Under the pieces are notes generated by a model that saw nothing but the letters and a program-made list of their open reading frames with translations, was not told the DNA's origin and made no database searches. Shown here piece by piece: positions 17,352 through 26,788 of a DNA stretch of 64,000 nucleotides (positions are counted from its first letter, which is position 1; each line of letters opens with the position of its first letter). This stretch comes from Leifsonia sp. ALI-44-B (GTDB lineage Bacteria > Actinomycetota > Actinomycetes > Actinomycetales > Microbacteriaceae). The position numbers and the translations under genes are program-made. Where the stretch lies: NCBI RefSeq assembly GCF_001984125.1, contig NZ_MTQL01000007.1, positions 62,001-126,000 of the forward strand. Direction: 5' to 3'.

Positions 17352-17863
17352 AGGCGGTCGGCGGATGCGGCCCTGATCGAGCGCTCGGCCCCGCCCGAGT
17401 ACTGCGTCGCCGCGAACAACGCGCTCGCCGCGAGGATGCCGAGGCCTGCCATCAGAAGCATGGCCGAGGGTTCGAAGTAGGGGCGGCGGTCGAAGCCCCA
17501 GTAGAAGCCCCCGGGCCCGGGATTCGATCGGATGAGCACGCGCTCCTCAGCATCGGTGTAGGCATTCATCTGCGAGATGTCTTCGCCGTTGTAGGGAGAG
17601 ACGGTCACCGAACCGGGCACCAATCCGGTGCGGATGGTCTCGGACAAACGGCTCGTGCGCAGCTCGACGACGCCGCGCAACGTGGGGTCGACGCCATCCG
17701 CGAGCACGATGGATGCCTCGACGTCGGCAATGCGGTCGCTGGCTGTGGTGACGACCGTGCCGAGACCTGCAATGGTGACGAGCGCCCCGAGGATGAACAG
17801 GGCCCATACGCGCACGGACGGCTTCATGCCGCGCATGCCGCCCCCGGGTTTGCGAACTCCCAT
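17348..17863 (-). CDS. Membrane protein of unknown function (two membrane segments)
   Basis: About 171 residues. A basic N-terminus (MGVRKPGGG) precedes a membrane segment (WALFILGALVTIAGLGTVV), an extracytoplasmic domain of about 80 residues, and a second membrane segment (LLMAGLGILAASALFAA) near the C-terminus. I do not recognise a family. ATG 17863 shares its first base with the stop of the upstream gene (TGATG), so the two proteins are made together and may form a complex. Confidence 0.75.
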   Translation of the reverse strand: MGVRKPGGGMRGMKPSVRVWALFILGALVTIAGLGTVVTTASDRIADVEASIVLADGVDPTLRGVVELRTSRLSETIRTGLVPGSVTVSPYNGEDISQMNAYTDAEERVLIRSNPGPGGFYWGFDRRPYFEPSAMLLMAGLGILAASALFAATQYSGGAERSIRAASADRL

Positions 17864-18777
17864 CAGCGGTCGCGGGAGTTGGCGGATGACCCCGACTGAT
17901 CGAACGGGACGAAAGTGGCCGAGGTCCCGTTCCAAGCGTCGTCGTCGTGTGTGAAGTCGGCGTCGAGCGCGGCGTCGTCGGTCGCGTCGACAAGGAGCGG
18001 GCGCGCGGCTAACCAGCTCGCAGCCACGAAGAAAAGCGCGCCCATGAGCGTGGCCCCTCCGACGATGACGAGGGTGGGGCCGAGAATCCAGGCCACTTGC
18101 ACACCGGTGTAGTCGATCGGTTGATCGCTCGCGGATTGCGAGCCTGCCAGGGGGCTGTACATCATGAAGAGCGACCACCGTGTGAGCGAGACGCCGGCGA
18201 TCGTCAGGACGCTGCCCGCTGCGAACAGCACGTAGAGCCAGGGGTTGCGCCACGGTGAGATGCGGCGTCGGGCCGAGGTCGGCGCGCTGGTGCCACCGGT
18301 GTGCGCTTCGGCCTCGACGCTCGTTGCCGCGGGCGCTGAAGCGGCCAGTGCACCGCCGCCGGCCGGGCGCCCGAGAGAGGGAGCGTGCGGCGCAGTGGCG
18401 CCGCCGCCGGTCGGCACCTGCGCCGACGAGGATGTGGATGCCGATGAGCCGGTACTGTCGGCCGCTGCGTAGGGAGAGAGGCGGGCCGCTTCCTCGGGCG
18501 GCATGCCGATCAATGAGCGGGCCTCGGTTCGGCGTCCGGGGAGTTCACGCGCTGCCGCTCCCCCGCGCGCTCGCCGTCGTTCGCCGAGGCCCGAGGCCGT
18601 TGTCGGTGTCGAGTCCGGGCGGGCAGACGCGGATGCGGCCGGCGACCCCGACTGGGCGCCGGAACGACCGGGGGCATAGGGCGACGTGCGGGAGGCATCC
18701 CGCACACCGTCGGCCTGCGGAAAGCCGCGCTGGAACTCGGGGGCGAAGCGGGGGTCGAACGAGGCGTCGTCGCTCAT
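17863..18777 (-). CDS. Membrane protein with long low-complexity N-terminus
   Basis: A 304-residue protein. The first 175 residues are polar and Ala/Ser/Gly/Arg-rich with repeated SPYA segments (TSPYAPG, LSPYAAAD), probably disordered and cytoplasmic. Two membrane segments follow (WLYVLFAAGSVLTIAGVSL and VAWILGPTLVIVGGATLMGALFFVA), then an acidic C-terminal tail. No family is recognised. It sits 74 bp after pheA on the same strand and is coupled to the following membrane-protein gene. Confidence 0.75.
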   Translation of the reverse strand: MSDDASFDPRFAPEFQRGFPQADGVRDASRTSPYAPGRSGAQSGSPAASASARPDSTPTTASGLGERRRARGGAAARELPGRRTEARSLIGMPPEEAARLSPYAAADSTGSSASTSSSAQVPTGGGATAPHAPSLGRPAGGGALAASAPAATSVEAEAHTGGTSAPTSARRRISPWRNPWLYVLFAAGSVLTIAGVSLTRWSLFMMYSPLAGSQSASDQPIDYTGVQVAWILGPTLVIVGGATLMGALFFVAASWLAARPLLVDATDDAALDADFTHDDDAWNGTSATFVPFDQSGSSANSRDR

Positions 18778-18851
18778 CGGGCGGTCCTCACGGTCGGGCG
18801 GTCACCGGGGTGACCGTGATCTGGCGGCGACGCGTCGGTCGCCCGGCGGCC

Positions 18852-19826
18852 TCACCGCTCAGGGGTATCGTACGGTTCGCCCGAGACGAGCGCACGCAAC
18901 CAATCGCGAGCCTCGATGAAGACGGCGTCGGAGTAGCGGTCGTCGTAGGCGTTGGGAACGCGGTCGGCGCGCGGGTAGGAGCCGAGGAACCGCACCTCGG
19001 GGCTGAACCGGCGCACACCCAGGAGGGCATCGGCCACGCGCTCGTCGAGGATGTGACCGTCGGCGTCGATGACGAAACGGTAGCGACCGAGCTCGTCGCC
19101 GACCGGCCGCGATTCGAGCAGGCTCATGTTGACCCCGCGCGTGGAGAACTGCTCGAGCAACTCGAGCAAGGCGCCCGCGCGATCGACGGGGAGCTCGGCG
19201 ATGAGGCTCGTCTTGTCGGCGCCGGTCGGTGCGGGAAGCGCGCCCGGGCGGCTGACGAGCACGAAGCGCGTGACGGCGTTCTTCTTGTCGCCGATGTCGC
19301 GCGCAAGCACATCGAGGTCGTAGTGCTCGACGATTCCGGGGGGTGCGATGGCGGCGTGGCCGGGGCGCAGGGGTTCGTCGAAGAGATCGGCCGCGGCCGC
19401 GACGTTGCTGGAGGCCGGGATGTGCGCGTGATCGGGAACCGCTGCGTCGAGCCATTTGCGGCACTGGGCGTAGGCGACCGGATGCCCGTTCACCACCGTG
19501 ACCTCGTCGAGCGTCGTGCCCGGCCGCGCCACGAGGACGAAGTTGACGTTGACCAGGTATTCGCCGACGATGCGCAGATCGGGGAGCGTTGCAAGGGCGT
19601 CTTGCGCGACCGAGACGCCACCGTCGACCGAGTTCTCGATGGCGATCATGGCGGCGTCACTGCGCCCGGCGATCACGTCTCCGAGCGCCTCCCCCACGTT
19701 GTTCACGGTGCGCCACGTCTGGCCGGCCGCCTCGGGCACCTGCGCCAGGGCGGCCTCGGTGAACGTTCCGCGCGGGCCCAGGAAGCTGTAGGTGCGTTCG
19801 GGGACGGATGCGGCGGCTTCAGACAT
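18852..19826 (-). CDS. pheA: Prephenate dehydratase
   Basis: About 324 residues. It catalyses the conversion of prephenate to phenylpyruvate in phenylalanine synthesis. The catalytic domain shows [28 protein letters not shown] and [10 protein letters not shown] (the Thr-Arg-Phe motif). A C-terminal ACT domain with the ESRP motif gives phenylalanine feedback control. ATG 19826 is chosen over earlier in-frame codons because a TACGCT hexamer lies exactly 6 nt upstream (leaderless). It is divergent from pgm. Confidence 0.95.
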   Translation of the reverse strand: MSEAAASVPERTYSFLGPRGTFTEAALAQVPEAAGQTWRTVNNVGEALGDVIAGRSDAAMIAIENSVDGGVSVAQDALATLPDLRIVGEYLVNVNFVLVARPGTTLDEVTVVNGHPVAYAQCRKWLDAAVPDHAHIPASSNVAAAADLFDEPLRPGHAAIAPPGIVEHYDLDVLARDIGDKKNAVTRFVLVSRPGALPAPTGADKTSLIAELPVDRAGALLELLEQFSTRGVNMSLLESRPVGDELGRYRFVIDADGHILDERVADALLGVRRFSPEVRFLGSYPRADRVPNAYDDRYSDAVFIEARDWLRALVSGEPYDTPER

Positions 19827-19832
19827 AGAGGA

Positions 19833-19838
19833 AGCGTA
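19833..19838 (-). promoter_or_regulatory. Leaderless -10 of pheA
   Basis: TACGCT on the minus strand, 6 nt before ATG 19826. Confidence 0.55.
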
Positions 19839-19944
19839 TCGGCTCGCGCCACCCCGTCGATGTACGGCTTCTTCTCCACAGGCACCGATCTGCGAATCTC
19901 TCCACAGGCGCGTCAAGGGCTGTCAGGGCGTCGCCGTCCGGTGC

Positions 19945-19950
19945 CAGAAT
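19945..19950 (+). promoter_or_regulatory. Possible leaderless -10 of pgm
   Basis: CAGAAT, 6 nt before ATG 19957. It is weaker than the others because the first base is not T, but the spacing is the same. Confidence 0.35.
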
Positions 19951-19956
19951 GGGCAC

Positions 19957-21576
<1,620 letters not shown>

Positions 21577-21662
21577 ACGACGCACAAGGAGTCAGGCGAA
21601 CGGGCCTGCGGTCAGCCTCGGCTGGGCGCGGGCCCGATTGCTCGGCTAGCCTCGCGCACTGC

Positions 21663-21806
21663 GGAACCAGACGTGTGGCTGGGCCGGGACGCTCCAGAAC
21701 AAGGTGTGCGGCCAGACCGGACTCGAGGACCAGGCGCTCGGCTAGACCGAACGCTCCAGGACCAGGCGTTTGGTTAGGCCGGGACGCTCCAGAACCAGGC
21801 GTTGCC
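21663..21806. repeat. Degenerate tandem copies of the amidase gene 3' end
   Basis: Units 21663-21696, 21697-21726, 21727-21758 and 21759-21791, plus 21792-21806. On the minus strand they repeat AACGCCTGGTTCTGGAGCG, the codons for NAWFWSV at the C-terminus of the amidase lipoprotein, beyond its stop codon at 21774. Unit length is 30-34 bp. The remainder of the gap (21577-21662) shows weaker copies. Confidence 0.75.
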
Positions 21807-22688
21807 GCCCGGGTGCTCCACCGTGATCGTCTCGTCGAGGTCGCGGTAGTCGAAGTCTTTGTTGTGGCCGACAGCCTTGATGATCGTCTTGTCACCCTCG
21901 GTCGTGACCTGAGAGACGATCATGACGTGATCGGGAATGTTGTTCTGGTTCCAGTCGAACATGGCCACATCGCCCACCTTCACCTGGTCGCGCTGGTCGA
22001 GCGACAACCGCGTCAAGCCGAGCGCCGGGGTGGCCTGGAAAAACTGGTCCATGGCCGGCACGTAACCCCACGCGGGAGTCCAGTCGGCAGCCTGATTGAA
22101 GTTGTGCCAATCCCCCGTCTGCGTCCAGCCGCGCTGAATGAGCGTCTGGCTGACGAAGTTGGCGCAATCGCCGCCCACCGGGTTGAGGTTGCCCCACTCG
22201 GCGAGGTTGTAATCCTTCCAATACGACAACGCGTACTGCATCTGCTTGTCGAGAGGCGTGACCGACTCGAAGCGGTAGGCCGTGTCGCCGGGAAGAGAAA
22301 CCGGCTCACCCGCCGCCGACACCTCGAGCGCCGCATCGGCGGGCTGGAAGTTCGCCGCCGCCGGAGTGACCGCCGTGACCGTCTTGTCGTCGACGACCGT
22401 CACGTCCGTGGCCGGAACACCGCCCACCGTGACCGCGTCGACCTTCGACAGGCCCGACCCCGCGATCGTGATCGTCGTGCCACCCGACAGGGCACCGGCG
22501 GCCGGAGAGACCTCGGAAACAGCCGGGGCCGTTGACGAAGCATCCGCCGAAGACGTCGACGACGCCGTGGGGGTCGGCGAAGACGTCGATGCGACAGGCT
22601 GCGTGCTCGTGCACGCCGACAACACCACGACGGCGCCGACGGCGACAGACGTCAGCAGGGCGCGACGGTGGAAAGACGAAGAATGGAT
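21774..22688 (-). CDS. Secreted lipoprotein with IPT/TIG and amidase (CHAP-like) domains, ATC start
   Basis: Reading from ATC 22688 gives a textbook lipoprotein signal (HRR, then ALLTSVAVGAVVVLSAC with lipobox LSAC). No ATG, GTG or TTG precedes the hydrophobic core, and a GAGGGGG site lies 5 nt upstream. GTG 22628 would remove the signal. A Ser/Thr-rich linker leads to an IPT/TIG Ig-like domain (GALSGGTTITIAGSGLSKV), then an Amidase_6-type domain with catalytic Cys in GGDCANFVSQ and His in IPDHVMIV. It is likely a cell-surface peptidoglycan amidase or peptidase. It is divergent from a LacI gene. Confidence 0.8.
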   Translation of the reverse strand: MHSSSFHRRALLTSVAVGAVVVLSACTSTQPVASTSSPTPTASSTSSADASSTAPAVSEVSPAAGALSGGTTITIAGSGLSKVDAVTVGGVPATDVTVVDDKTVTAVTPAAANFQPADAALEVSAAGEPVSLPGDTAYRFESVTPLDKQMQYALSYWKDYNLAEWGNLNPVGGDCANFVSQTLIQRGWTQTGDWHNFNQAADWTPAWGYVPAMDQFFQATPALGLTRLSLDQRDQVKVGDVAMFDWNQNNIPDHVMIVSQVTTEGDKTIIKAVGHNKDFDYRDLDETITVEHPGGNAWFWSVPA

Positions 22689-22693
22689 GAGAA

Positions 22694-22700
22694 CCCCCTC
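22694..22700 (-). promoter_or_regulatory. Ribosome site that decides the ATC start of the amidase lipoprotein
   Basis: GAGGGGG on the minus strand, 5-nt spacer, then ATC 22688. A five-codon frame (ATG 22716 to TGA 22699, MEPLP) ends on this site and could feed re-initiation. Confidence 0.6.
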
Positions 22701-22780
22701 AAGGCAACGGTTCCATCGTACGGTGCACCACCGACGAAAAGGCTGGACGCGGCGCGAACGCAGCCCGCGCCCTGGCGCAA

Positions 22781-22786
22781 TACGAT
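22781..22786 (+). promoter_or_regulatory. Leaderless -10 of the LacI gene at 22793
   Basis: TACGAT, exactly 6 nt before GTG 22793. Confidence 0.6.
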
Positions 22787-22792
22787 GAACCC

Positions 22793-23821
22793 GTGGAGTC
22801 GCCGTCGCAGCAAACCGTCCCCCGCCGCACGCCCACCCTCGAAATGGTGGCCGAAGTAGCGGGAGTCTCGCGCGCCACCGTGTCCCGCGTGATCAACGAC
22901 TCGCCCAAGGTCACGCCCGAAGTGATCGCCGTCGTCAACGCCGCGATCGCCGAACTGAACTACGTGCCCAACCGCGCCGCCCGTTCGCTCGCCAGCCGCA
23001 AAACCCAGGCCATCGCGCTCATCGTGCCCGAGAGCACCGCCAAAGTCTTCGCCGACCCGTTCTTCGCCTCCGTCGTGCAGGGCGTGGCCACCCACCTGTC
23101 GAGCACCGACTACACGCTCAACCTCCTCATCGCGTCAGAAACCGACCCCGACAAGACCCGCCGCTACCTGCTCGGCGGCAACGTCGACGGAGCCCTCGTC
23201 GTCTCGCACCACTCGGGCGACCACTCCTACACGCAGCTCGGCAACGCGCTTCCCATCGTCTTCGGCGGCCGGCCCCTGCAATCCGAGGCCACCGACAGCT
23301 ACTACGTCGACGCCGACAACGTGCACGGCGCCCGCATCGCCACGGAATACCTCATCCAGCACGGCCGCCGCCGCATCGCCGCCATCGCGGGCCCGCAAGA
23401 CATGCCGGCGGGCATCGACCGCCTGCGCGGATTCCGGGAGGCGCTCGACGCCGCGGGACTCGCCGAAGGCCCCGTCGAGACCGCCGACTTCTCCCCCGCC
23501 GGCGGCGCCGAGGCCATGCGGCGACTCCTCGCCACCGGCCAGCCGATCGACGCCGTCCTCGCCGCCAACGACCAGATGGCCGCCGGAGCCTACGGCGCCC
23601 TCGCCGAAGCCGGCCTGCGGGTGCCCCACGACGTGGCACTGATCGGGTTCGACAACGACAACTTCGGCGCCACCCTGTCCCCGCCGCTGACGACCGTGGA
23701 CCAGTCCCCCATCGCCCTCGGCGAAGAGATGGCGCGCAAACTCGTGCGCCTCATCGCCGGTGACCCCGTGCCGCGCGCCACGATCACGCCGACGCGCCTG
23801 GTCGAACGCACGAGCGTGTGA
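22793..23821 (+). CDS. LacI family transcriptional regulator
   Basis: About 342 residues. The N-terminal LacI HTH (residues 15-65: LEMVAEVAGVSRATVSRVINDS) is followed by a periplasmic-binding-protein-like effector domain. It is closely similar over its whole length to the LacI protein at 30770-31789; both share the strings SSTDYTL, TRR-L-GGNVDGALV and SHHS, so they are paralogues. No sugar gene lies beside it, so its targets may be elsewhere or overlap with those of the paralogue. The start is set by a leaderless promoter. Confidence 0.92.
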   Translation: MESPSQQTVPRRTPTLEMVAEVAGVSRATVSRVINDSPKVTPEVIAVVNAAIAELNYVPNRAARSLASRKTQAIALIVPESTAKVFADPFFASVVQGVATHLSSTDYTLNLLIASETDPDKTRRYLLGGNVDGALVVSHHSGDHSYTQLGNALPIVFGGRPLQSEATDSYYVDADNVHGARIATEYLIQHGRRRIAAIAGPQDMPAGIDRLRGFREALDAAGLAEGPVETADFSPAGGAEAMRRLLATGQPIDAVLAANDQMAAGAYGALAEAGLRVPHDVALIGFDNDNFGATLSPPLTTVDQSPIALGEEMARKLVRLIAGDPVPRATITPTRLVERTSV

Positions 23822-23909
23822 CCCGGGCATCCGAGTGACGCTCACGGCGTAACAGGAGCCTCTTCGCTGGCAATCCACGGTGTGCCCGGCGAGAATAGAA
23901 ACGCACCTC

Positions 23910-23925
23910 GGATGCTCGAGCATCC
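23910..23925. promoter_or_regulatory. Perfect 16-bp palindrome before sufS
   Basis: GGATGCTCGAGCATCC, 8 bp after a TAGAAA -10-like hexamer (23896-23901) and 48 bp before GTG 23974. Its position at about +1 to +17 suits a repressor operator. The regulator is unknown. Confidence 0.45.
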
Positions 23926-23973
23926 CGCCGCGCCCCTCGTTGCCCGGCCGACACCCCGCATAGGAAGCACCCC

Positions 23974-25272
23974 GTGACACTCGCTGACCTCCCCCGCACC
24001 ACCTTCGGTAACGACGACGCGAAACGGGTGCGGGCCGATTTTCCGGCGCTCGACCAGGAGGTGAACGGGCACGCGCTCGTCTACCTCGACTCGGGCGCCA
24101 CCTCGCAGAAACCGCGCGCCGTGCTCGACGTCGAACGCCACTACTACGAGCGGCAGAACGCGGCCGTGCACCGCGGCGCCCACACGCTGGCGGCCCTTGC
24201 GACCGAGAGCTATGAGGAGGCGCGGGAGAAAGTCGCCGCCTTCGTGGGTGTCGACGCCAACGAGATCGTGTGGACCTCCAACGCTACCGAGGGCATCAAC
24301 CTCGTCGCCTACGGCCTGTCGAACGCGAGCCTCGGCCGCGGCGGGGCTGAAGCCGACGCGCTGCGCCTCACGGCCGACAGCGAGATCGTCATCACCGAAG
24401 GCGAGCACCACTCGAACCTCGTGCCCTGGCAGGAGCTCGCCGCGCGCACGGGGGCCACACTGCGCGCCATTCCGCTGCAGGATGACGGCACCCTGTCGCT
24501 CGACGACGCCGAGCGCCTCATCTCCGACCGCACGGCCATCGTCGCCGTCACGCACGTGTCCAACGTGACCGGCGTGATCAACCCCGTCGCCGAACTCGTC
24601 GAGATCGCCCACCGCCACGGCGCCCTGCTGCTGCTCGACGCCTGCCAGTCCGCGCCGCATCTGCCGCTCGACCTGCACGCCCTCGACGTCGACTTCGCCG
24701 TGTTCTCGGGCCACAAGATGCTGGCCCCCACCGGCATCGGCGCGCTCTATGGCCGCCGTGCGCTGCTCAACGCGCTGCCACCCTTCCTCACCGGCGGCTC
24801 CATGATCACCACCGTCACGCTCGAGGAGAGCGGCTACCTGCCCGCACCCCAGCGCTTCGAGGCGGGCACCCAGCGCATCTCGCAGGCCATCGCTTTGGCC
24901 GCCGCCACGGACTACCTCGGCGCAATCGGCATGCACAACGTCGCCGCCTGGGAGCACACGCTCGGCGAACGCCTGCTCGCCGGGCTGCTCGAGATCGACG
25001 GCGTTCGCGTGCTCGGCCCACAGACCCCCGAAGGCCGCGCGGGACTCGTCGCGTTCGACCTCGACGGCGTGCACGCCCACGACGTCGGGCAGTTCCTCGA
25101 CGACCGCGGCATCGCAGCGCGCGTCGGGCACCACTGCGCGCAGCCGCTGCATCGACGGTTCGGGGTGACGGCATCCACACGCGCGAGCACCTATGTGTAC
25201 AACACGTTCGAAGACGTGGATGCTTTCGTCGACGGTGTGCGCGACATCCGCTCGTTCTTCGGGGTCGTGTAA
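23974..25272 (+). CDS. sufS: SufS-type cysteine desulfurase
   Basis: About 432 residues, class II (SufS/CsdA) PLP enzyme. PLP-binding lysine is in FSGHKMLAPTG, His in GEHHSNLVPW, and the active-site Cys in VGHHCAQPLHRRFG. It takes sulfur from cysteine to a persulfide for Fe-S cluster assembly. GTG 23974 has an AGGAAG ribosome site. Its stop overlaps the sufU start (TAATG), so the two are translationally coupled. sufBCD is not in the window. Confidence 0.95.
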   Translation: MTLADLPRTTFGNDDAKRVRADFPALDQEVNGHALVYLDSGATSQKPRAVLDVERHYYERQNAAVHRGAHTLAALATESYEEAREKVAAFVGVDANEIVWTSNATEGINLVAYGLSNASLGRGGAEADALRLTADSEIVITEGEHHSNLVPWQELAARTGATLRAIPLQDDGTLSLDDAERLISDRTAIVAVTHVSNVTGVINPVAELVEIAHRHGALLLLDACQSAPHLPLDLHALDVDFAVFSGHKMLAPTGIGALYGRRALLNALPPFLTGGSMITTVTLEESGYLPAPQRFEAGTQRISQAIALAAATDYLGAIGMHNVAAWEHTLGERLLAGLLEIDGVRVLGPQTPEGRAGLVAFDLDGVHAHDVGQFLDDRGIAARVGHHCAQPLHRRFGVTASTRASTYVYNTFEDVDAFVDGVRDIRSFFGVV

Positions 25273-25802
25273 TGGCGTCGCCGGAGCTGGCCGGGCTGTA
25301 TCAGCAGGTCATTCTCGACCACTCGAAGCTGCGCAAGGGCTCCGGTCTGGTCGACGGCGGTGTGGCCGAATCGCATCAGTTGAACCCCACGTGTGGTGAT
25401 GAAATCACGTTGCGCCTGCACCTCGTCGAGGGCTCGGGCACAGGTACGGGCGCCGACTCGGGCGACGCGGGCGCGGCGAGTGACAGCACGGGCGGGAGCA
25501 CCGGCGAGCCGATCATCGAGCGGCTGAGCTGGGACGGCCAGGGATGCTCGATCTCGATGGCCTCGGCCTCGCTGCTCTCTGAGCTGGCCCCGGGCCTGAC
25601 GCCCACCGAACTGACCGAGCGGATCGCGCTGTTCCGCGAGATGATGCGGTCGCGCGGCGCGGGTGTCGAGGACGACGAACCACTCGGTGACGCCGCCGTT
25701 CTCGAGAGCGTCTCGAAATACATCGCGCGCGTGAAATGCGCCATGTTGGCCTGGGTCGCCGCCGAGGACACCGTTCAGCAGGTCACCGCAGGGCGCGCTT
25801 AG
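25272..25802 (+). CDS. sufU: SufU Fe-S assembly scaffold / sulfur-relay protein
   Basis: About 176 residues, larger than usual because of a Gly/Ser/Asp-rich insertion near residues 55-80. The zinc/sulfur-relay residues are present: C41 and D43 in NPTCGD, Cys in GQGCSIS and Cys in VKCAMLAW. SufU accepts the persulfide from SufS. The insertion sits between the first and second Cys motifs, so it should loop out from the fold. Its stop interlocks with that of the convergent methyltransferase (TTAG, 25799-25802). Confidence 0.93.
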   Translation: MASPELAGLYQQVILDHSKLRKGSGLVDGGVAESHQLNPTCGDEITLRLHLVEGSGTGTGADSGDAGAASDSTGGSTGEPIIERLSWDGQGCSISMASASLLSELAPGLTPTELTERIALFREMMRSRGAGVEDDEPLGDAAVLESVSKYIARVKCAMLAWVAAEDTVQQVTAGRA

Positions 25803-26788
25803 TCCCCGATCGCCGGTGCGGGCGCAGGTGCCGACGCCGCCGCATCCGCCGCGAGACGCGCGTGGATGACCGCGATCGACTCGGGGTTCTGGTCGATCAG
25901 CACGACGTTGCGGCCGAGCTTCTGCGCCACGGCCCCCGTCGTGCCGCTGCCCGCGAAGAAGTCGAGCACCCAATCACCCTCGCGGCTGGAGGCCTGGATG
26001 ATGCGGCGCAGGATGCCCTCGGGCTTCTGCGTGGGGTAACCCGTCTTCTCGCGGCCCGTGGGCGACACGATCGTGTGCCACCAGACATCCGTCGGCAGCT
26101 TGCCCTTGAGCACCTTCTCGGGTGTCACGAGCCCGGGCGCCATGTAGGGCTCGCGGTCGACGGTGGTCGAATCGAAGTAGTAGCCGCTCGGGTTCTTCAC
26201 GTAGACGAGGATGGTGTCGTGTTTGGTGGGCCAGCGGTTCTTCGACTTCGCGCCGTAGTCGTAAGCCCAGATGATCTCGTTGAGGAAGCAGTCGCGGCCG
26301 AAGATGGCGTCGAGCAGCACCTTGGCGTAGTGGGCCTCGCGGTAGTCGAGGTGCAGGTAGAGGGTTCCGTCATCGGCGAGCAGGCGCCAGGCCTCGATCA
26401 GGCGAGGTTCGAGAAAAGCCCAGTAGTCGTCGAAGGCGTCGTCGTAGCGTTTGAGGTCGCCGCGGATGCGTTCGTAGGTGCGGCCCTTGAAACCCGTGAC
26501 GAGCCCGCCGGATTCGCCAGAGCCGCCCGCGACCGTGCGCTTGGCCGTGCTCGTCTGGCGCGTCTGGGCTCGGCCCGTGTTGAACGGCGGGTCGATGTAG
26601 ATGAGCGTGAAGGCTTCGTCGGGCAGCGTCGGCAGCACGGCCAGGTTGTCGCCCTCGATGACGTGTGGCGAGACAAGCTGCGGCGCGGATGCCGATGCGG
26701 GCTCAGGTTCGGGCGCAGGCGCAGGCACGGGCAGCGACGCGAACGTGGGGCCGGTCGTGGGCCCGGGAACAGGGTCGGGCGCGCTCAC
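25799..26788 (-). CDS. Solitary site-specific DNA methyltransferase (beta-class)
   Basis: About 329 residues. A 35-residue Pro/Ala/Glu repeat-like N-terminus precedes catalytic motif IV, IDPPFNTG (DPPF at 66-69), then the target-recognition region, and motif I near residues 275-283 (DFFAGSGTTG). This motif order defines the beta class of N6-adenine/N4-cytosine enzymes; DPPF favours adenine. No restriction gene or other modification subunit lies nearby. GTG 26788 overlaps the stop of the lipoate-ligase gene (GTGA), tying its translation to a housekeeping gene, which suggests a stably kept solitary enzyme. Confidence 0.88.
   Translation of the reverse strand: MSAPDPVPGPTTGPTFASLPVPAPAPEPEPASASAPQLVSPHVIEGDNLAVLPTLPDEAFTLIYIDPPFNTGRAQTRQTSTAKRTVAGGSGESGGLVTGFKGRTYERIRGDLKRYDDAFDDYWAFLEPRLIEAWRLLADDGTLYLHLDYREAHYAKVLLDAIFGRDCFLNEIIWAYDYGAKSKNRWPTKHDTILVYVKNPSGYYFDSTTVDREPYMAPGLVTPEKVLKGKLPTDVWWHTIVSPTGREKTGYPTQKPEGILRRIIQASSREGDWVLDFFAGSGTTGAVAQKLGRNVVLIDQNPESIAVIHARLAADAAASAPAPAPAIGD

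Noticed and set aside
18788-18819. Two mutually exclusive hairpins (TCACGGTC/GACCGTGA and CGGTCAC/GTGACCG) between pheA and the membrane-protein gene
   Set aside because: They could be an attenuator, but there is no leader peptide or T-run and they lie after pheA, not before it.
19872-19906. Two DnaA-box-like sequences (TTCTCCACA and CTCTCCACA) between pheA and pgm
   Set aside because: Each has mismatches to TTATCCACA, there are only two, and the context is not an origin.
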